From an uncultured Candidatus Saccharibacteria bacterium (GTDB lineage Bacteria; Patescibacteriota; Saccharimonadia; CAILAD01; GCA-016700035): a stretch of 5,582 bases of DNA. Shown piece after piece: positions 1-4,406 of this stretch; the stretch's first letter is position 1; the number at the start of each line of letters is the position of its first letter. The notes under the pieces are model-generated. The model saw only the letters and a program-made list of their open reading frames with translations. It was not told where the DNA came from and made no database searches. A program made the position numbers and the translations under genes. The stretch spans positions 1 to 5,582 of the forward strand of contig CALKUN010000061.1 of NCBI GenBank assembly GCA_937996675.1, written 5' to 3'.

Positions 1-441
1 GCCGAGCAGTCGGTGGTCCGGCGTCAGCATGTAGTCCTGGGCCTCGCGGATCATGGCCATGGCCGTCTTGTACTTGCGCACGAAGCGGGCTTCCTGGTCG
101 CGCCCGTCGTCGCCGGGCTTCCAGCCGTTCACGTCCATGGCGAAGTACGCGGCGATGTCGCAGACCCAGCCGACCCAAGCCTCGGAATAGAGGGCCAAAG
201 GTGTCTTGAACCTGTGGCAGATCAGCGAGTCAGCCTGCCGGCTGGCCCGCACGAGCTGCCGCCTTAGCATCGACTGCGAGAAGTCGAAGACCACGTTCTC
301 GCTGAGGCTGAGCTCGGCGAGGTCCTGCACCGTCGCGTACGAGCCCTCGACGCCGCAGCCCGCAGAGTACAGCGTCCCCGATCCCAGCCCCGTGCCAGCG
401 ACGGTGTAGAAATTTCCCGAAGGCGTCAATGTCCCGCTCAT
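1..441 (-). CDS. Gp36-like (DUF1320) phage head-tail joining protein, 3' end cut off by window edge
   Basis: The first 147 residues are visible and the frame is still open at base 1. A glycine-rich leader (about residues 1-33) precedes a body that matches the Mu Gp36-like family in layout: an opening SYATVQDL segment, a helix with RASRQADSLI where the family has an Ala-Ser-x-x-Ile-Asp pattern, then RFKTPL, then CDIAAYFAM, then a helix with RKYKTAMAMI. In this family the proteins are thought to act at the head-tail interface of the virion; that role is inferred from fold and gene order, not from this sequence. The ATG at 441 is the only usable start, because an in-frame TAG lies at 468-466 and no alternative start lies between. 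No Shine-Dalgarno sequence sits at normal spacing; the nearest GGAG (465-462) is about 20 bases upstream. It is the first gene after the repeat-rich gap, so it may open a structural module. Confidence 0.83.
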   Translation of the reverse strand, partial: MSGTLTPSGNFYTVAGTGLGSGTLYSAGCGVEGSYATVQDLAELSLSENVVFDFSQSMLRRQLVRASRQADSLICHRFKTPLALYSEAWVGWVCDIAAYFAMDVNGWKPGDDGRDQEARFVRKYKTAMAMIREAQDYMLTPDHRLLG

Positions 442-457
442 GCCGAGGGATGGTGAG

Positions 458-469
458 GTGCTCCACTAC
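458..469 (-). repeat. AGTGGAGYA motif copy 1 (GTAGTGGAGCAC, minus strand)
   Basis: This is a perfect 12-base inverted repeat of 521-532. It falls in the leader of the Gp36-like gene, 17-28 bases before its ATG, and contains the only GGAG near that start. A weaker relative, GGTGGAGCA, lies on the same strand at 487-479. Confidence 0.7.
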
Positions 470-510
470 CCCCTTTTCTGCTCCACCGACGGCGCTCATG
501 TAATTTCAAG

Positions 511-532
511 CACTTACGCAGTAGTGGAGCAC
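511..532 (+). repeat. Extended repeat CACTTAC-N5-AGTGGAGCAC, copy A
   Basis: The two conserved blocks (511-517 and 523-532) recur with the same 5-base spacing at 807-828, while the spacers differ (GCAGT here, TTCCA there). Conserved blocks around a variable spacer suggest a two-part protein-binding site. The right part, with two more bases (521-532), is the exact inverse of 458-469. Confidence 0.7.
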
Positions 533-621
533 GGAGGGCACTCCCTAGCTCTATAGCGATCTACTCTCTATACATATCTTCTATCTCTTCTCTTCTCTAT
601 ATCTCTAAGATCTACTACTTC

Positions 622-642
622 TACTCCACTACTACTAAAGTA
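622..642 (-). repeat. AGTGGAGYA motif copy, minus strand, with a degenerate extended form
   Basis: On the minus strand this reads TACTTTA, then GTAGT, then AGTGGAGTA. It keeps ACTT at the same distance from the core as in the two extended copies. The core (630-622) is the exact inverse of 666-674, and 627-636 is the exact inverse of 680-689, so this part of the region could form cruciform or hairpin structures. Confidence 0.55.
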
Positions 643-664
643 TATAGAATTATTAGAGTATTTT

Positions 665-674
665 AAGTGGAGTA
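665..674 (+). repeat. AGTGGAGYA motif copy (AAGTGGAGTA)
   Basis: This copy has the same sequence as 829-838. Read on the minus strand it runs directly into TATACT, so it overlaps the -10 element of the candidate leftward promoter at 671-699. That is where a repressor operator would be expected. Confidence 0.6.
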
Positions 675-699
675 TACATAGTAGTAGTGTAGATGAAAA
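671..699 (-). promoter_or_regulatory. Candidate sigma70-type promoter reading toward the Gp36-like gene
   Basis: The minus strand has TTTTCA (699-694; 4 of 6 matches to TTGACA), a 17-base spacer and TATACT (676-671; 5 of 6 matches to TATAAT). Transcription would start near 664 and give a leader of about 220 bases before the ATG at 441. AT-rich DNA gives such matches by chance, so this is tentative. A second TATACT (644-639) has only a poor -35. Confidence 0.3.
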
Positions 700-806
700 G
701 TAAGAAGATATGGCGAAAAGTAGGATACTTAGGCATATTTCTGCTTGTACGTACAGTATGCTCAAGTGCGCTAAATGCCGCCAAATACCCTACGTAGGAG
801 CTACAA

Positions 807-838
807 CACTTACTTCCAAGTGGAGCACAAGTGGAGTA
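807..838 (+). repeat. Extended repeat copy B followed by a tandem 11-base repeat
   Basis: CACTTAC (807-813), five bases, then AGTGGAGCAC (819-828) repeats the arrangement seen at 511-532. The units CAAGTGGAGCA (817-827) and CAAGTGGAGTA (828-838) are directly abutting 11-base repeats that differ at one base. Eleven bases is about one helical turn, so proteins bound to both cores would sit on the same face of the DNA. Confidence 0.7.
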
Positions 839-858
839 CCGGAAGTGAATGATTCCGG
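839..858. terminator. Short perfect hairpin after the nuclease gene, possible weak terminator
   Basis: CCGGAA (839-844) and TTCCGG (853-858) form a 6-base stem with an 8-base loop, 48 bases past the nuclease stop codon in the direction of transcription. No run of T follows on the minus strand, so it is not a classical intrinsic terminator. It may only be a processing or stability hairpin. Confidence 0.25.
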
Positions 859-906
859 GGGCTTGGCGACCCGATTTGGGCGCGGGGGCGTAAGGGGAAA
901 GGTGTG

Positions 907-1695
907 CTAGTGTGCGGAAATAAAGGCTTGGATTTGGGCAACGGCGCTCTCAACGCTGTTGCATAGGACGTAGCAGCCGCCGCGGCGACGGACGCTCTCC
1001 ATCCTGGCCACCTGCTCGGGGCGCTGAGGCTCGTCTCCGACCTTCACCTCTACTTCAAGACGATACTCGTTGCGCCTTACGGCTCCGGCGTCTTGCAGCG
1101 TCCAGTTACCGCTGCCTAATTCCTTGACGCTGGCAGTGTGGGGGAAGCGAATGAAGCGTCCCTCGACGACCACGCCGCCCGTCAGGTCCGCGCAACCGAC
1201 CTTGCCGACGTTGCGCGTGCCGCCGGCGAGCAGGCGCACCGCGTCCTTCACCCTATCGTTGGCCGTCTTGACGCTGCTGGCCGCCTGGGCTGCGGCGAGC
1301 AGGCTCAGGGCGCTCTTGACCGTGCTCACCTCGACGATGCCGCCGGTGTAGCGGCGTTCCAGCCAAACGGCCTGGCTCCCGTCGCTGAGGCGCAGGTCGG
1401 GGTGCCCGCAGATCTTGGCGAGGTAGTGCCCGTAGGTGTCCGTCTCCCGCACCCGGTGCTCGACAGCGGCGCGGAAGTCCGCGGGCCACGACGCGGGGCA
1501 CAGGCGCTCGATCTCCGGGGGCCAGTGCTTCACAGCTTTTTCAAGGGCAAGCATGAACAAGGGCATGTCAGCCGTTCTCGGGCTTCGGGAAGCGCGCCTC
1601 CCGATCTCGATGATCTCGCGCCAGCTCTCGGCGCTCGGCTGCGAGAGCAGCTCCTCCAGGGTGTGCGAGCTGTCGCTCGCGTCCACGGGCCTCAC
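907..1695 (-). CDS. VRR-NUC-like (PD-(D/E)XK superfamily) phage nuclease
   Basis: The protein has 262 residues. The C-terminal third carries the expected nuclease residues: Asp170 in VGKVGCAD, the E-x-K triad piece at Glu216-Val-Lys218 in a beta-strand-like run (YRLEVEVKVG), Gln228 in RPEQVARM, and a Gly-Gly-x-Tyr turn (239-242) before a final helix. This order is that of VRR-NUC domains, which cut branched or damaged DNA and commonly sit near phage helicases. About 45 residues separate Asp170 from the E-x-K strand, longer than in compact VRR-NUC proteins. Residues 1-160 are mostly helical and not recognised. The GTG start overlaps the TGA of the preceding gene as GTGA and has AAGGTG five bases upstream (1706-1701). 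It is the last gene before the noncoding region. Cleavage activity and substrate are inferred. Confidence 0.78.
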   Translation of the reverse strand: MRPVDASDSSHTLEELLSQPSAESWREIIEIGRRASRSPRTADMPLFMLALEKAVKHWPPEIERLCPASWPADFRAAVEHRVRETDTYGHYLAKICGHPDLRLSDGSQAVWLERRYTGGIVEVSTVKSALSLLAAAQAASSVKTANDRVKDAVRLLAGGTRNVGKVGCADLTGGVVVEGRFIRFPHTASVKELGSGNWTLQDAGAVRRNEYRLEVEVKVGDEPQRPEQVARMESVRRRGGCYVLCNSVESAVAQIQAFISAH

Positions 1696-1967
1696 GAGAG
1701 CACCTTAAAGAGGGCCTTGGCTAGCTTCGCGCCGTCGGGGGTGAGGCAGTAAAAGAGAACATCTACGCTGCGATGTGAGCCTACGAGGCCATAAGACTGT
1801 AAGTAGTTGATCGTGTTTTGAGAGCAGGTAAAGCGCGGAATGAGATTTATAACGATTTGCTTATCCCAGCTCTTGAATGCTTGCGCATTCCAGTGTTCTC
1901 CGAGACTCTCGACGTACATGGCGCAGAGGACGAGCTGTTGCTTCTTGGTCAGGGTGTACTTGATCAC
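1692..1967 (-). CDS. Small winged-helix-like protein, 91 aa, GTG start
   Basis: The same frame stays open much further upstream, but the true start is most likely the GTG at 1967. It forms a GTGA overlap with the stop of the transporter gene and has AGGAGA seven bases upstream. The protein begins MIKYTLTKKQQLVLC and ends with YLQSYGLV..., a strand-rich segment and then CLTPDGAKLAKAL. A recognition-helix-like segment followed by a beta wing and Leu-Thr-Pro-x-Gly is the usual end of winged helix-turn-helix domains of MarR/ArsR style. No specific family is recognised. GC is about 47% over 1741-1920, far below the transporter gene, so it may have a separate origin. It could be a DNA-binding regulator, possibly of the repeats at 458-838, but that link is conjecture. 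Confidence 0.72.
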   Translation of the reverse strand: MIKYTLTKKQQLVLCAMYVESLGEHWNAQAFKSWDKQIVINLIPRFTCSQNTINYLQSYGLVGSHRSVDVLFYCLTPDGAKLAKALFKVLS

Positions 1968-3130
1968 GAGTGATTCTCCTTGGTTCTGAGGGACAGCCAC
2001 AGCACGAGGGCCGCGGCCAGGGACGTGAAGATAGAGGCACAGACGGCGGTGCGCAGCGGCAGCGAGCCCAGGACGCCGGCCAGCTTGCCGCCGGCGGCGA
2101 GGGACAGGAGCCAGAGGGCAGAGGCCGTGCCGGCTAGGCGGCGGGGCACCGCGGCGCTGACGTGGTCCATACCGAGCGGGGACAGGAGCGCCTCGCCCAC
2201 TGTGGCCAGGGCGTACCAGCCCGCGACCCAGCCCAGCGACGGGCCGGCGAATGTCAAGAGGGCAAAGGCCGAGGCCAGGGACAGCCCGGCCAGGAGCGCC
2301 CGCCGTCGGAGGTCGTGCCAGCCGGCGACGGCCGGCACGAGCAGGAGACTGAGGCAGAACAGCGGGTTGAGCGTCCCCACGACCTCGGGCACGGCGCTGC
2401 CGCACACGTCCTTAGCCCAGTGCACCATGGTCGTCTGCTGCTGCTGGAGCCCGGCGTAGAACAGGGAGGCCCCGAGGAGGAAGAACGTTAAGCGCTTCCA
2501 GTCGGCGGGGTGTTCTTGCTCGCTCTCCAGCACGGCCTCGACGACGGGGTTCTGGGGCGCGAGCTTGCGCCACGAGAAGAGCAGCACGACGCACGCCAGG
2601 GCGGCAGCCATGCCGCACGCCCCGAAGGCCGCGGGGAAGCCCCAGCGCAGGCGCAGCGCGGCGCCGACGGGCGTGCTGAGCAGGCTGCCGACCTGAATCG
2701 CGCTGTAGTAGCGGCTGTAGTTCTTGGCCCTCTCGGGGCCGGGGGGCTCAAGATTCCCGAGCAGCGCCGCCAGGCACGGCTTGAAGAGCCCGCAGCCGAG
2801 TGCCAGGAAAGCGAAGGCGGGCAGCGGCAGGTGCGCCGCGGCGAGGGCGTAGCCCGCCGCCAGCGTGGCGCAGCCCGCGAGACACACGCCGCGCAGCCCG
2901 TGCCGGCCGCTGAGCCACCCGCCGAGCAGCGGCAGCAGGTAGCTGGCGAGAAGCAGGTCGCCGATCACGCCGCTGCCGCCGTGCTCCCACACCTCGACCT
3001 CGCCGAGCATGGCGTACCAGGCGAAGCGCTCCAGCGCGATCGTAGCGAAGATCGCCGAAGCCGCGGTGAGACGGGCGCGCGGGAAGGTCGCGGTGTAGGG
3101 CACGGCCTGGAAGAACGACGCGCTGATCAT
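1964..3130 (-). CDS. POT/PTR2-family (major facilitator) transporter, compact 12-helix form
   Basis: At 388 residues this is shorter than usual bacterial POT proteins (about 450-500). POT signatures appear in order: ALERFAWYAM in TM1 (33-42), YLLPLLGGWLSGR (64-76), GLFKP in TM4 (114-118), RYYSAIQVGSL in TM5 (140-150), QQQQTTMVHWAKD in TM7, TLNPLF in TM8 (253-258) and GEALLSPLGM in TM10 (312-321). About 12 hydrophobic segments are visible, and the TM6-TM7 linker (about 189-211) is too short for the HA-HB helix pair of most bacterial POTs. Family members import di- and tripeptides, nitrate or other solutes with protons across the inner membrane. Glu34, Arg35, Lys117 and Glu313 are kept, but the first Glu of ExxER is Ile31, the TM5 Asn is Gln146 and the motif A Asp is Gly75. 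The ATG overlaps the previous stop as ATGA. Substrate is unknown. Confidence 0.88.
   Translation of the reverse strand: MISASFFQAVPYTATFPRARLTAASAIFATIALERFAWYAMLGEVEVWEHGGSGVIGDLLLASYLLPLLGGWLSGRHGLRGVCLAGCATLAAGYALAAAHLPLPAFAFLALGCGLFKPCLAALLGNLEPPGPERAKNYSRYYSAIQVGSLLSTPVGAALRLRWGFPAAFGACGMAAALACVVLLFSWRKLAPQNPVVEAVLESEQEHPADWKRLTFFLLGASLFYAGLQQQQTTMVHWAKDVCGSAVPEVVGTLNPLFCLSLLLVPAVAGWHDLRRRALLAGLSLASAFALLTFAGPSLGWVAGWYALATVGEALLSPLGMDHVSAAVPRRLAGTASALWLLSLAAGGKLAGVLGSLPLRTAVCASIFTSLAAALVLWLSLRTKENHS
1975..1980 (-). promoter_or_regulatory. Ribosome binding site that sets the GTG start of the winged-helix-like gene
   Basis: The minus strand reads AGGAGA, seven bases, then GTG at 1967-1965. 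The site lies inside the last codons of the transporter gene and decides between this start and the far longer upstream open frame. Confidence 0.7.
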
Positions 3131-3477
3131 GGCGCCGCTCTCTTGTCGAGAGCCGCGACGTACAGCTCGCCTGTGCCTCCGCAGTCAGGGCAAGCGCCAA
3201 AGCTGTGCGCCGTGTCTACTTCCCCGGTCCCCTTGCAGCGCTCGCATTTTTCCCCGGTCCAGCCGTCGTGGTTCTTGCTCTGAGCTGCCCAAATCTCGTC
3301 GGGGTTGAAGCCATACTCGCGGCAGATCGCTTGGGAGTAGCCACTCCCGTGGCCCGTGAGCTGGCCCACGCGAGACCAAAGCGGGGCAGGCTGCTTCCTG
3401 CGCGGAGCTTTTGTTCGTCGCTGATTCTCGATGACATGCTTTACTATTTCTGCTGCAGCGGGAACTTCGATCGGCAT
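3127..3477 (-). CDS. Small protein with a DnaJ-type CxxCxGxG zinc site, 116 aa
   Basis: Two copies of Cys-x-x-Cys-x-Gly-x-Gly are visible: C78/C81 in CERCKGTG and C96/C99 in CPDCGGTG. Together they can hold one zinc ion, as in half of the DnaJ cysteine-rich domain. No J domain is present. The basic N-terminus (20-28, RRTKAPRRK) leads into a helical segment, LWSRVGQLTGHGSGYSQAI, then REYGFNPDEI, which resembles small phage proteins of unknown role and could be a helix-turn-helix. The ATG at 3477 has TTGGAGTAA upstream, in which GGAG overlaps the stop of the previous gene, four bases before this gene. Its own TGA overlaps the transporter ATG. A nucleic-acid-binding or chaperone-adaptor role is possible; neither is shown. 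Confidence 0.8.
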   Translation of the reverse strand: MPIEVPAAAEIVKHVIENQRRTKAPRRKQPAPLWSRVGQLTGHGSGYSQAICREYGFNPDEIWAAQSKNHDGWTGEKCERCKGTGEVDTAHSFGACPDCGGTGELYVAALDKRAAP

Positions 3478-3481
3478 CTTG

Positions 3482-4078
3482 TTACTCCAATTCCAAGAGC
3501 ATGAAGCGCTCTTGTTGTGCTTCTGGCCGGTGGGAGCGGCCCTGCGCCGCGATGTATGCTTCTGCCTTGTCGGCGCGCTCGTTGGCCTTGCGCAGCGCGT
3601 CCTGGGCGAAGGCCAGGTCGGCGACTGCCTTATCGCGCTGCTCCTCGGCAGACAACATGCCGGAGCGGAAACGAGCTAATTCTAGCTGTACCTGACAAAG
3701 CTGAGCACGTTTGTCCGTCAAATCACGTTCAAGGCGCTTAACTTGTTGCTCAAGCGCGGCGACGGCGAAGGGCTTGCCATCTACGAGAGGCTCGGACTTC
3801 GCTGCCGGCGCTGGCGCGGCGGGCTTCTCCGTCGCGCGCTCCGGATCGATGTCCAGCTCGCGCGGCGTGACCTTGAAGCCCTTCTGCTTGGCTATCCAGT
3901 CGGTGATCAGGAGATACTTGCCGCGGCGCATGGACATACTCTCGGGCAGTGCCCACGTCGTGGGGACTTGGTTGATCTGGCTCAGCGGCAGCCATACCTT
4001 CTCGCCGCTCGGGAAGCGCACGAGCACCGCCGAGGCGGAGTAGTGCTCAAGCGCCGCGTCTCGGACTTCGACGGCCAC
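3482..4078 (-). CDS. Hypothetical phage protein: short N-terminal domain plus C-terminal coiled coil, 198 aa
   Basis: Residues 1-70 form a small globular-looking unit: AVLVRFPSGEKVWLPLSQI, then LLITDWIAKQKGF. The pattern of a strand with Ser/Asp-Gly-Glu, then Val-Trp-Leu/Ile-Pro-x-Ser-x-Ile, then an (Ile/Glu)-x-x-Trp-(Ile/Leu)-Ala-x-x-Lys-Gly helix recurs in uncharacterised phage early proteins. A Pro/Ala-rich linker (about 84-98) joins it to a long charged helix (105-178) with heptad-like Leu/Ala spacing, such as LEQQVKRLERDL and LRKANERADKAEAY, so it probably oligomerises. No enzyme motif is seen. The start is taken as GTG at 4078, two bases after the previous stop. The Shine-Dalgarno match is weak (GAAG well upstream), so translation may depend on coupling. 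The first in-frame Met is residue 48, within the N-terminal domain, which supports the GTG. Confidence 0.78.
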   Translation of the reverse strand: MAVEVRDAALEHYSASAVLVRFPSGEKVWLPLSQINQVPTTWALPESMSMRRGKYLLITDWIAKQKGFKVTPRELDIDPERATEKPAAPAPAAKSEPLVDGKPFAVAALEQQVKRLERDLTDKRAQLCQVQLELARFRSGMLSAEEQRDKAVADLAFAQDALRKANERADKAEAYIAAQGRSHRPEAQQERFMLLELE

Positions 4079-4080
4079 GG

Positions 4081-4392
4081 TCAGCCCACGGCTTCTAAGC
4101 GTGCTATCGCCTCGTCGAAGCGCTGGAGGACCTCGGCGTGGGTGCGCTCAGGGGCGTCGTTCCAATAATGTGCGTCTTGCCAGTATTCGAAACCTAATGC
4201 TTCTGGAAAACCGTCAGGACAAGTTTCTGCAGTGATTCGTACCAACGCCATGGCGAGGCAGAAGCAAACAGCGCTCTCCCTCATGACGTCTACAGCTTGT
4301 CCCGAGATATCGCGAGCACCTACATTTTGAGTCCAACTTGCTGGATTGCTCAGCAGTTCGCGCGCCTTCTTGAGGATCTCGATCGTGGTCAT
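4081..4392 (-). CDS. DUF6197-like small protein, 103 aa
   Basis: The protein starts MTTIEILKKARELLSNPASW, followed by ARDISGQAV, a hydrophobic helix (VCFCLAMALVRIT) and a C-terminal YWNDAPERTHAEVLQRFDEAI. The pattern of a leading helix ending in Trp, a middle helix with Cys-Leu-x-x-Ala-Leu, then Trp-Asn-Asp...Arg-Thr-x-x-Glu-Val-(8-9)-Ala is that of DUF6197, a family I know from actinobacterial and phage proteins without a known function. The assignment is from memory of the pattern. It starts 14 bases after the helicase stop with a strong Shine-Dalgarno (AAAGGAG, eight bases before the ATG). GC drops to about 52% over 4201-4260, compared with 77% in a sampled block of the helicase gene. No catalytic motif is apparent. 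Confidence 0.77.
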   Translation of the reverse strand: MTTIEILKKARELLSNPASWTQNVGARDISGQAVDVMRESAVCFCLAMALVRITAETCPDGFPEALGFEYWQDAHYWNDAPERTHAEVLQRFDEAIARLEAVG

Positions 4393-4406
4393 CCTTACTT
4401 GCTCCT

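Larger units (their letters stand above)
442..906. promoter_or_regulatory. Noncoding AT-rich control region or candidate origin between the nuclease and Gp36-like genes
   Basis: This stretch of about 465 bases holds no open frame that looks like a gene. Bases 541-720 are about 33% GC by hand count, against 77-83% in sampled blocks of the helicase and transporter genes. The + strand is about 74% pyrimidine over 541-636 and about 70% purine over 661-723, giving a rough mirror asymmetry around 640-660. Copies of AGTGGAGYA are spread through it in both orientations. Because all flanking genes run leftward, it must hold at least the end of the early operon and the promoter of the Gp36-like gene. 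Clustered repeats beside an AT-rich segment also fit a phage replication origin with iterons. The sequence alone does not separate these options. Confidence 0.65.

Noticed and set aside
230..499. Minus-strand frame of 89 residues starting at an ATG at 499
   Set aside because: Most of it overlaps the Gp36-like gene in another frame, it has no ribosome site, and its C-terminal half is Arg/Ala-rich. A very short leader peptide from this ATG cannot be fully excluded.
568..765. 65-residue minus-strand frame in the AT-rich segment
   Set aside because: It is Ser/Leu/Ile/Tyr-rich because of the low-complexity DNA, it crosses inverted repeats, and no Shine-Dalgarno or family pattern is seen.
458..838. 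CRISPR array or attachment site
   Set aside because: Repeat units are only about 9-12 bases, irregularly spaced and in both orientations, with no uniform spacers. No integrase gene or tRNA end is visible.
442..906. tRNA or other structured RNA gene in the noncoding gap
   Set aside because: I found no cloverleaf with a T-loop GTTCRA pattern or acceptor pairing. The hairpins present are explained by the inverted repeats.
710..910. 66-residue + strand frame in the noncoding region (contains CAKCR)
   Set aside because: It would be the only rightward gene, has a poor ribosome site, crosses the repeat block and runs into the nuclease stop. A single Cys-x-x-Cys is not enough evidence.
1138..1752. 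204-residue + strand open frame opposite the nuclease and winged-helix-like genes
   Set aside because: It spans two real minus-strand genes, has low-complexity Ala/Arg/Gly composition and no family resemblance.
1968..2405. Upstream extension of the winged-helix-like gene to 2405
   Set aside because: The extension is Arg/Pro/Gly-rich shadow of the transporter gene. Composition changes sharply at the GTG at 1967, which has its own AGGAG site.
2510..3283. Long + strand open frame opposite the transporter gene
   Set aside because: It is rich in Arg, Gln, Glu and Ala with no recognisable motif, as expected for the complement of a very GC-rich gene. The minus-strand frame has clear POT signatures.
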